This document shows, one piece after another, positions 1 through 6,543 of a stretch of 7,808 nt of DNA. Below the pieces are notes generated by a model. It had not been told where the DNA came from. It worked only from the letters and a program-made list of their open reading frames with translations, and made no database searches. The translations under genes were made by a program, and so were the position numbers. Within the stretch, counting starts at the first letter, position 1, and each line of letters begins with the position of its first letter. This DNA comes from Verrucomicrobia bacterium TMED44 (GTDB lineage: Bacteria; Verrucomicrobiota; Verrucomicrobiia; Opitutales; Seribacteraceae): positions 1 to 7,808 of the forward strand of contig NHCX01000031.1 of NCBI GenBank assembly GCA_002168015.1. Direction: 5' to 3'.

Positions 1-597
1 TTAAAAGTTACTGAAAAACTTAGATATGTTGGTCGGGGTGGCTTAAAAATGGAAAATCTCCTCAAGGAATCTGGACTTAATGTTCAAGGATTACATATTT
101 TAGACATAGGGGCATCCACGGGTGGCTTTACGGACTGTCTTCTCCAAAAAGGAGCTATCCGTGCAACTTGCGTCGATGTGGGTCACGGTCAACTCCATTA
201 TCGCCTGAGAACAGATGAAAGGGTACACAATCTCGAAAAAACCAATATCAGGAATCTGGTTCCTGCAGATATTGAGGGCAGTCCATTTCCTTTGATCGTG
301 ATGGATCTCTCTTTTATTTCCCTACATAAGGTACTGTCTCAAGTATGGCCTTTTGTCGATTATAAGGGGAAATTAATTACTCTTGTAAAACCCCAGTTCG
401 AATGCACAAAAAAGGAGGCTGATGTCTGTAAAGGAATTATTCGAGACCCTGAAATATGCTATCGGGTACTCGATGAAATTAAAAATTCTGCAAAGTCTAA
501 CCTTAAAGGCTCTCACCTGATAATGGAAAGTGAAGCCAGTCCCAAAGGGACGGATGGAAATCAAGAATACTTTCTAATTTGGTCGAAAGAAAATTAG
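1..597 (+). CDS. tlyA: TlyA-family rRNA 2'-O-methyltransferase, 5' end cut by window edge
   Basis: This is the C-terminal 198 residues of a TlyA/hemolysin-A-type methyltransferase, a family that uses S-adenosylmethionine to 2'-O-methylate cytidines in 16S and 23S rRNA. The reading frame is open from base 1, so the N-terminal S4 RNA-binding domain lies off the window. An ATG at 49 is internal: the family motif YVxRGGxK ends directly before it, at 46-48. Visible motifs are the SAM loop DIGASTGGFTDC (from 103), DLSFISL (from 304), LVKPQFE (from 382) and a closing KGTDGNQEY. The K-D-K-E tetrad of the FtsJ-like fold is complete: Lys at 46-48, Asp at 304-306, Lys at 388-390 and Glu at 565-567. The gene converges on the minus-strand gene to its right, and the two stop codons overlap by 4 bases. 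The family assignment is firm; whether it has one or both rRNA targets cannot be seen. Confidence 0.95.
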   Translation, partial: LKVTEKLRYVGRGGLKMENLLKESGLNVQGLHILDIGASTGGFTDCLLQKGAIRATCVDVGHGQLHYRLRTDERVHNLEKTNIRNLVPADIEGSPFPLIVMDLSFISLHKVLSQVWPFVDYKGKLITLVKPQFECTKKEADVCKGIIRDPEICYRVLDEIKNSAKSNLKGSHLIMESEASPKGTDGNQEYFLIWSKEN

Positions 598-618
598 CGA
601 CTTAATTCCTTTTCGATC
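581..618. other. Imperfect inverted repeat over the convergent stop codons
   Basis: Arms of 15 bases (581-595 and 604-618) flank an 8-base loop. As plus-strand RNA the arms give 13 pairs, counting two G-U pairs, with two adjacent mismatches. The repeat covers the stop codons of both convergent genes. No T-run follows on either strand, so it is not a standard intrinsic terminator. It could still slow or end transcription in both directions, or protect 3' ends. It may also be chance. Confidence 0.3.
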
Positions 619-3125
619 AAATCCTGTATCAGTTTACCACGGGTTCTCTCTGCTCTAGCAAATTCCAAATCAAGCACCCGATTGGATACCTGATCTTCGC
701 CCTGTACTTTCGGCTTAATGGAATAGACTCCATCAAGTCGGGCAAAAAGAATTTCCTTCCCTGTTCGCTCGAGCTCCTCCCAAGGACCTTGATGTACCAA
801 AGACGGACACGCATCGGCTAAACGAACCGCAAGAGATCTCTCGCGGTTAAGAGCAGCTTGTTCTTCACGAATTTTCTCAATTTCGTTGTCTAAATCTTCC
901 TTTTTAGCCAACTGATCACTCGTTGCATTGTTTTCTCTCTCCGCGTCGCTAATTTCGGTGCGTTCATTCTGAAGCTTGGTAAGTTCACGGGTTAAACTCC
1001 CATTTTTCTTATCGTACTCGGCCCGTACCCCTGAATCACTTTTCCTGGAAATACTTACCCTTACCCCTACCCCCTCAAAGGTTGAGTTCCCATCAGTCAA
1101 ACTTCTTAAAACCTCATCTGCTTTCTCCAGAAAGATCTCACCATGAAGCTTTTCAGTATAACCTGTATAAAGATCACTAAAACTTGCTTGTAGATATTCC
1201 CCCGGTCCTGATTCGGTCTTTCGATCATAGACAAATACAACATACCCGTCCCGGGACTTCCTCACAGAACGGGTAAAAAAGTTACGCTCATTGAGTGCAT
1301 TAACTTCCTCGAGTGGCTGACGGCCTGACCGCTTCTCACTATCCCGTGTTTCAAGTCCAAGAATCGCACCCTGAACCGACATATCCCTCTCGGCAAAGGA
1401 GATGGTACGAGTTTTTGATTTATGCAGGGCGATTAAATCTGCCAGTTCAGTTGAATTTCTTCTTTCCTGATAGGACCCGTATTTATTCCTCAGCTTGTCC
1501 TGCAGTGAGTTGATAGCATCAAGAAAAGCTAGGGCCGCATCCCGGGCGGCAGTCTCGGCATATCTCTGTGCATCAATTCGATCACCTTCAATGATTCTTT
1601 TTCGCACTTCATCGCGGACCTGCTCAAAAGTGACAGCCGGGATTGAAGACCTATTTGCATCCTCCGCCAATTCAGATAAAAGATCCAACTCTAAGGCCCC
1701 AACCGATTGATTTGAATCAGTCGAATTTACTTCCTGTTCTCCCAATGGTCCTTCAGCCCCTTCGAGTTCACTACTTACATTTAAATCAGGGAGTGGAACG
1801 GGAGGAACAAATTGATCCTTATTTCTTTCAAAATAGGAAAGCATCCTAGCCTCATCCGGTGCAGGGGGAAGCTGCATGTAGTCCGATGAAGGAAATGTCA
1901 GAGCAGTCGCATAAGTTCTTGCTGGTTCTGCAAAAGCAGAATCTTCTTTGTTCTCGCCATGGTATTCTACAAGAGACTCTTCCAAAGTTTCAGTGATCTT
2001 AATTCCTGAAGATTCACTGGTAACACTGGGTTTTTGAGTGGGTACTTTATCAGATTGAGGGTAAAAGAAAATAGAACTGTTCTCAATTTGGAGAATTAGC
2101 CCTAATTCTTCGGCTTCAATAGCAGACTTCATGGCTGCAATTGAATCCTCAATAGTTGCTTCTATTTTAACAAACCGGCGCGTTCCGTTTTTATCTCGGT
2201 CATTACTTGAAAATTCAAAACTGGTTGCTTGATTACCATAGGACAAAGCAATGGATGATCCATCAACAATCTCTTTAGATATTTGAACAACAGCAATGGC
2301 AGGGTCATCTAAGTCTAAATCCTCAACCTCTAGAGAAAATAACTCCGCATCCCAGGCAAACTGCTCGCCGTGTAGATCAAGTTCTGCTTCCTGATCAAGA
2401 GAAAGTCCGCCCTGACTATAAGTTTGATCAACTTCAAGCGCACGGAATTGAGAATATAGGATCGTTTCGGTATCTCGAGGAGAAAATCCGTGACGTTGCC
2501 CCACTAGTTGCATCGCACGGGATCGATTTTCGTCATTAGCCAACCCTGGATCTAATCTGCGCAGGAATTCGTCAAAGTGCAGGTTTATTTTGGGATGGTT
2601 AACAGAAAGGGGCAAAAAGCCCCAGTTATCAGCCTGTCCATCCAAGGTTATCTTGGACTGGGCCGAGGATTCTGAAAATTCAAAGTCGTAAAGTCCAGAG
2701 CGGGCAATCTCTTTCACCTTGATTGATTTGGGCAAGTTGGGCCACTGCTGCATAAATCCAAACAAACGCTGCAAAGCATTTCGGTCGACATCCTCCTGGT
2801 TTGCTTGAAATGCAGCCTGAATTTGACTTTGTAGATTTTCCAAAAATTGCCTATCCGCTTTTTCCATGGCTTCTTCTGTAGGTGTCACAATCGCACCAAA
2901 ATTTGCTGCGACCCGATTGCTCAATGTGACCACTCTACGTTTATCCGGATCATTGAGATCAACCCCGTAGAGTTCTTTTTTTTCATGATTCGGGTCGGGT
3001 AACAGATCAAACACGGATGAACCTTGTGAAAGATACAGAACAAAAGACACGACAATGACAAGCAACAGGATCGGAAAAAGAAACTTGCTTTGCTTGGAAA
3101 TGAAATTCTGCAGGGCAGTAATCAT
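594..3125 (-). CDS. Membrane-anchored SurA/PpiD-like periplasmic protein without a recognisable parvulin domain
   Basis: This 843-residue protein has a short N-terminal segment, one hydrophobic anchor (about residues 14-33) and a long periplasmic part, the layout of PpiD-type foldases. Residues about 70-235 are helical and fit a SurA-type N-terminal chaperone region. Residues about 275-357 look like a beta-rich insert. The phrase YFERNKDQF (431-439) and the helix FEQVRDEVRKRI (500-511), with its Ala-rich continuation, are typical of the stretches that flank a parvulin domain. Here they are joined only by an acidic, low-complexity linker (about 441-498). A second family-like phrase, GYVVFVYDRK, is at 627-636. 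Residues about 703-765 form a charged coiled coil. The ATG start places the anchor correctly, but no Shine-Dalgarno motif precedes it. The role is probably chaperone or scaffold for exported proteins; isomerase activity is doubtful. Family is inferred from architecture, not a strong motif. Confidence 0.75.
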   Translation of the reverse strand: MITALQNFISKQSKFLFPILLLVIVVSFVLYLSQGSSVFDLLPDPNHEKKELYGVDLNDPDKRRVVTLSNRVAANFGAIVTPTEEAMEKADRQFLENLQSQIQAAFQANQEDVDRNALQRLFGFMQQWPNLPKSIKVKEIARSGLYDFEFSESSAQSKITLDGQADNWGFLPLSVNHPKINLHFDEFLRRLDPGLANDENRSRAMQLVGQRHGFSPRDTETILYSQFRALEVDQTYSQGGLSLDQEAELDLHGEQFAWDAELFSLEVEDLDLDDPAIAVVQISKEIVDGSSIALSYGNQATSFEFSSNDRDKNGTRRFVKIEATIEDSIAAMKSAIEAEELGLILQIENSSIFFYPQSDKVPTQKPSVTSESSGIKITETLEESLVEYHGENKEDSAFAEPARTYATALTFPSSDYMQLPPAPDEARMLSYFERNKDQFVPPVPLPDLNVSSELEGAEGPLGEQEVNSTDSNQSVGALELDLLSELAEDANRSSIPAVTFEQVRDEVRKRIIEGDRIDAQRYAETAARDAALAFLDAINSLQDKLRNKYGSYQERRNSTELADLIALHKSKTRTISFAERDMSVQGAILGLETRDSEKRSGRQPLEEVNALNERNFFTRSVRKSRDGYVVFVYDRKTESGPGEYLQASFSDLYTGYTEKLHGEIFLEKADEVLRSLTDGNSTFEGVGVRVSISRKSDSGVRAEYDKKNGSLTRELTKLQNERTEISDAERENNATSDQLAKKEDLDNEIEKIREEQAALNRERSLAVRLADACPSLVHQGPWEELERTGKEILFARLDGVYSIKPKVQGEDQVSNRVLDLEFARAERTRGKLIQDLIEKELSR

Positions 3126-3154
3126 AAATGGCTAAGGGGTTAAAAAAACAATCT

Positions 3155-3182
3155 ATAATGAAGAATACCTAAATTACGTCAA
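3155..3182 (-). promoter_or_regulatory. Candidate sigma70-type promoter before the SurA/PpiD-like gene
   Basis: Read on the minus strand, TTGACG (3182-3177, 5 of 6 to consensus) is followed after 16 bases by CATTAT (3160-3155, 4 of 6). An alternative -10 is TATAGA at 3157-3152, with a 19-base spacer. It lies in the 83-base gap between the lipoprotein stop and the start at 3125, the longest gap in the window. No hairpin terminator is seen in the gap, so read-through from upstream genes remains possible. Confidence 0.4.
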
Positions 3183-3208
3183 ACCTTTGAAGGAGATAAA
3201 ATAACCAT

Positions 3209-3970
3209 TCAAATAGAATTAGTCGCAACCAAACGAGGTTTATCCTTAAATGAAAGCGAGCTCATCCAGCTCTGCCGCTTAGACCCATCTTTAGTTCGAA
3301 ATGGGCGCATAACCACCATTTTCTCAAGCAATAATTCTTTGGTAACCGACTCATCCCATTGTAAAAAATACTTGTAAGTTTCCAATTCCTGCTCTCTACC
3401 GGCAGAATTTGCCTCAGACGTCATTTTAGCGGTTATCACCACGGTGGAGCCTGACCACATCCAGGATCCCTTCATCTCAGCATCCGCACCTCCCCCGGTT
3501 ACCAAGACCTGGTCTTCCGCGTTGAAAGTTAAAATCAAAGGGTAGGATGCTTTTCGAGACAAACCATCATTTCTCATCAATAAAACGGGAGATCCGTCGT
3601 CATTACTTAGTCCTTCCTTAGTTTGAAAAGCAAAGCGAATCCCCCGTTTGATAAGAAAATAGTCGGATGGTTCACGACCGTCATTAAATCGAATTTGCCT
3701 TTCTCCGTCTCCAACCTCCCATTTTCCATCCCGGTTGGTGGTTTTTATTTGGGGGTGCTCAAAACTCATATTAGCTAGCATTCCATCCGGAGTCTGCCTA
3801 AGAATCAGGCGGATCTTTCCTTCTTCTCCATTGGAAATAACCGAGCCGTCAAAGACTTCGTAAATCCAATCTTTGATTTCACCGGCGTATTTCCCCTCAG
3901 GATCCTGTCTTCCGCAGGATACAGCACCCAAGACTAAGAGAAATAAAATAATTCGAAATATAATTGACAC
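3209..3970 (-). CDS. Predicted lipoprotein with two lipocalin-like halves
   Basis: This 253-residue protein begins with a lipoprotein signal peptide: a hydrophobic stretch at 3-17 and a lipobox-like AVSC with the lipidated Cys at 19, followed by Gly, so the mature protein should be anchored in the inner or outer membrane. The rest is rich in beta-strand pattern. Two halves look alike. Residues about 52-110 run from an LIL strand through GKWEVGDG (82-89) to DYFLIKR. Residues about 144-206 run from LIL through GSWMWSG (168-174) to YKYFLQW. This resembles small lipocalin-like or NlpE-like barrels that sense or bind ligands, but no family is certain. The start is GTG; no better in-frame start keeps the signal peptide, and the ribosome site is weak. 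It lies 40 bases after the kinase-like gene and is probably cotranscribed. Function is unknown. Confidence 0.8.
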   Translation of the reverse strand: MSIIFRIILFLLVLGAVSCGRQDPEGKYAGEIKDWIYEVFDGSVISNGEEGKIRLILRQTPDGMLANMSFEHPQIKTTNRDGKWEVGDGERQIRFNDGREPSDYFLIKRGIRFAFQTKEGLSNDDGSPVLLMRNDGLSRKASYPLILTFNAEDQVLVTGGGADAEMKGSWMWSGSTVVITAKMTSEANSAGREQELETYKYFLQWDESVTKELLLEKMVVMRPFRTKDGSKRQSWMSSLSFKDKPRLVATNSI

Positions 3971-4010
3971 TGTCTTTATCCGTAGAATTGAAGCTTGCCC
4001 TTTAGCAACA

Positions 4011-5657
4011 TCAAAACGCGTCCGAGCCTGCTAAAATCATCTTATTTAAGTTTCGTAAATACATGGAACTGGAAAGTAGGAACCCGATCCCAATAAATAA
4101 TTCCCAACTTATTCCACGCTCTCCTTTTCGCTCAAACACCAGTTCAGCTGACTTAACTCCGGAAGACTTATCAAAAAACCTTCCTTCTGGGTATAAACGA
4201 GGCATACGTTCAAGCTCTTTTCCCGGCTTGTAAGTAGTCTCTCCATCGGTTCGTTTGATCAGAAGTAAAGCATCCCTTTTCCGATCATAAGCCAGGTAAT
4301 CGCTCCAAACATAATAATTATCTGCGGATGTCGCCCCTTTGCCAATGAATTGCCACAGTTTCTTCGACTCTCCATCGTCCTCAGGCATCTTGAACTTTCT
4401 AAAATCAAGACGGAATAGTCCGTTATCTGTCTCCCAGTTACCGACTACATCCTGCCCGCCATCTCCTTCATCGTCATAGGCACCCGGAAGAATTCCCCAT
4501 GATTGCCCAGACCATAGTCCCGCGGCCAATTGATAACTGTCCAACAATCCTTCCAATGAGTATTCAGTCCAGGGAGCGGGCAAAAAGAAAAGATAAATAG
4601 ACTTAATTAAGTAAACAAAAAGAAATAGACCACCCACCAGTCCGGTCATATTCCGACGAAAGCGAAGATTGGAGGTCTTCTCCTCAAAAGCCCATTCTTG
4701 CTCCCTTTTTTTCCGAATTCTTTCTGTCTCTTCATCCGAAATTTCGCTCCCGTCTTCCAGTTTCACCCCGTATTCAGAAATATCTCCAACTCCCGGGAGT
4801 GCGGCCATTGAGTGGGCCGCAGATTGAAAAGGATTTTCAGACACCGCTTGTGCCGCCCAAGCTTTCCATTCCGTAAAGTCTTCTTTTCTTTCTCTTTTAA
4901 CCAATATTTCCTGCACCACCCTTCCTAAGGCATGAAGATCCCAGCTTTCATCAGGCACTTCCCCCCACACTTGCGTTTGAGGACGAAAATCTGCACTTCG
5001 ATTTTGAGAGGCTTGAGCTTCGAGGGTGGTGGCAGACGAATCATTCGTGCTTTCCTGCTCCTTGTTTTTAGTCGGCATGGTCACGAGACGGTACAACCCA
5101 AACTCAGTAATCCATGCCTCTATTTTCTCATTTCCCGCACGGGTGATAAGAATATTACTTGGCTTAAGATTACCATGTACAAAACCAATATTATGGGCTT
5201 GGTACATAGCCCGGTGCAGTGTAATCATCAAATTGAGCAGACTATCGACTTTCCATGCGTGAGAATCATATTTCAAATCATCCTCTAAAGAATGAACATA
5301 CTTAAATTCCTCGTCTTCTATATCTTGTGCATGAATGGAATTACTCACATCCATAATCGAAATAGCTTTGCCTGGATACCAGTCATACGCGACCCAGTGC
5401 TTCCATTTCATGACACCAAATTTTTGCAGGGGCCATATACCTGGGCCGTCGACTTGTTCCAAAGCCTGACACTCCTGAATAAAGAGCTCCTCAAACCCAC
5501 GCTGTTCCGAAATTTCACGAGGTAAAAGTTTGAGGTAAAAACTTTCCTTCTTTCTGTCCCCCTCTGTTCTTTGACCTCGATAACTCTGACCAGTGGAACC
5601 CTCACCTACCCAAGATTCAACACGGTGGGGCCCAATTCGAGTTCCAGAAGAAAGCAT
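4011..5657 (-). CDS. Transmembrane Ser/Thr-kinase-like protein, probable pseudokinase
   Basis: This 548-residue protein has an N-terminal protein-kinase fold (about 10-285). The glycine loop GEGSTGQSY (18-26), the VAIK-type Lys43 and a likely helix-C Glu62 are present. The catalytic loop reads HGNLKPSN (161-168), with Asn163 where the HRD aspartate should be. The DFG motif reads EFG (185-187), with Glu for the metal-binding Asp. Asp240 in WDLHALG matches the conserved helix-F Asp, while the activation segment (about 188-230) is polar and Ser/Thr/Gln-rich. After a charged juxtamembrane stretch (303-336) come a membrane segment at about 337-360, an extracytoplasmic domain (361-515) and a second membrane segment at about 517-534. 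Basic residues before the first and after the second segment place both ends in the cytoplasm. ATP may bind, but normal phosphotransfer is doubtful. It begins 26 bases after nadK, so it is probably in the same operon. The kinase fold is sure; loss of activity is inference. Confidence 0.9.
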   Translation of the reverse strand: MLSSGTRIGPHRVESWVGEGSTGQSYRGQRTEGDRKKESFYLKLLPREISEQRGFEELFIQECQALEQVDGPGIWPLQKFGVMKWKHWVAYDWYPGKAISIMDVSNSIHAQDIEDEEFKYVHSLEDDLKYDSHAWKVDSLLNLMITLHRAMYQAHNIGFVHGNLKPSNILITRAGNEKIEAWITEFGLYRLVTMPTKNKEQESTNDSSATTLEAQASQNRSADFRPQTQVWGEVPDESWDLHALGRVVQEILVKRERKEDFTEWKAWAAQAVSENPFQSAAHSMAALPGVGDISEYGVKLEDGSEISDEETERIRKKREQEWAFEEKTSNLRFRRNMTGLVGGLFLFVYLIKSIYLFFLPAPWTEYSLEGLLDSYQLAAGLWSGQSWGILPGAYDDEGDGGQDVVGNWETDNGLFRLDFRKFKMPEDDGESKKLWQFIGKGATSADNYYVWSDYLAYDRKRDALLLIKRTDGETTYKPGKELERMPRLYPEGRFFDKSSGVKSAELVFERKGERGISWELFIGIGFLLSSSMYLRNLNKMILAGSDAF

Positions 5658-5683
5658 GGCAGATTAGAATTTCATCTGTGGAT

Positions 5684-6517
5684 CTATCCCCATTTCAACT
5701 TGTGCCTCAATAGTCGAAAGTGAGAATGCCCTAAACCCTCGAGTAGTGGAAAGGTGGTTTTGGAAACTGAAACTTCGAGTGGGAATACCGGATCTTTCAA
5801 AAAAGCAGCCTGTCCATCCGCAGAAACCAATGGCGAGTCCGGATTATTTAGGCATTTAACCTGTAGAGAAATCCCCGAGGGAAAAACAACCGGTCTGCTC
5901 GTCAAGGAATGAGCGGAAATGGGAGTCATCAATACCACCTGTGCATCTGGATGGGCAATAGGGCCACCCGCCGCTAAATTATAGGCAGTTGAACCGGTCG
6001 GGGTCGCAAAGACAATCCCATCACAGGCATAATCTGCAACCGGCTCATCACCCACCATCACTGAAAAACGGGCAAGCCGGCCATTCGATCCACTTTTTAC
6101 AACCAAGTCATTAAGGGCAATCTTTGAACTTCCCTCTCTGTCCTTGAAGGATAGCATGCTCCTCCTCCGAATCTCATACTCCCCCCTAAAGAGGGGCGGA
6201 ATTTGCTCATTCATATCCTTCGGAGAAAAAGTGGCCAAAAAACCTAACTGTCCATGGCGGATACCTGCGACCGGTACATCATTCGCCACCGCTTCTTCCA
6301 TTAGATTGAGCAAAGTGCCATCTCCTCCAATCACAAAGCAGGCGTCCATATTTTCCAATAAACCGCTAGGAGCTGGAAATTCAGTCGAAAGGATTGCCTC
6401 AAGTCCCATACTTTCTGCCATTGCTTTAAGTTCTTCACCCACTCGTGGTGCACCAGACTTAGTGGCATTGGAGACTATTGCTATGCGCTTTAGTGGTTTC
6501 ATAAATATGAATTGCAC
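5684..6517 (-). CDS. nadK: NAD kinase
   Basis: This gene encodes a cytoplasmic ATP- or polyphosphate-dependent NAD kinase that makes NADP. From the GTG start it is 277 residues long, a usual length. Motifs, in order: GGDGT (64-68) with catalytic Asp66, LGFLA (91-95), LND (135-137, usually LNE), CDGIVFATPTGSTAYNLAAG (165-184), GPIAHP (185-190) and SADGQ (232-236). One small oddity is GIRHGQLGFL, where the family usually has Asn after GI. The start is uncertain. GTG at 6517 has a GGGAG about 14 bases upstream, which is far. ATG at 6502 would give 272 residues beginning MKPLKRIAIVSN, which looks more like family N-termini but has no ribosome site. The gene lies between miaA and the kinase-like gene, with 26-base gaps on both sides, and is probably part of the operon. 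Confidence 0.96.
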   Translation of the reverse strand: MQFIFMKPLKRIAIVSNATKSGAPRVGEELKAMAESMGLEAILSTEFPAPSGLLENMDACFVIGGDGTLLNLMEEAVANDVPVAGIRHGQLGFLATFSPKDMNEQIPPLFRGEYEIRRRSMLSFKDREGSSKIALNDLVVKSGSNGRLARFSVMVGDEPVADYACDGIVFATPTGSTAYNLAAGGPIAHPDAQVVLMTPISAHSLTSRPVVFPSGISLQVKCLNNPDSPLVSADGQAAFLKDPVFPLEVSVSKTTFPLLEGLGHSHFRLLRHKLKWG

Positions 6518-6543
6518 ATCTTAGATTCATTCTCCCATCGGGG

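Noticed and set aside
49..597. ATG at 49 as the start of a complete short methyltransferase gene
   Set aside because: The frame is open to base 1 and the 16 codons before the ATG encode the TlyA motif ending in the catalytic Lys, so the gene is cut by the window edge.
1313..1849. Cluster of plus-strand open frames of 66-71 residues
   Set aside because: They overlap one another and lie antisense to the large chaperone-like gene; compositions look like reverse-strand artefacts.
3126..3208. Intrinsic terminator after the lipoprotein gene
   Set aside because: Only a 4-base stem with a 2-base loop (CCTTcaAAGG) is seen, with no following T-run; the poly-T near 3142-3148 has no stem before it.
3190..3377. 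Plus-strand AAGGAG (3190-3195) followed by an ATT-started 56-residue frame
   Set aside because: The start is non-standard and the frame runs antisense within the lipoprotein gene; no protein features are visible.
4932..5288. Plus-strand open frame of 118 residues
   Set aside because: It lies antisense to the well-supported kinase domain and has no recognisable motif or sensible composition.
6144..6524. Plus-strand open frame of 126 residues
   Set aside because: It is antisense to nadK, whose motifs are unmistakable; it is a mirror of that coding sequence.
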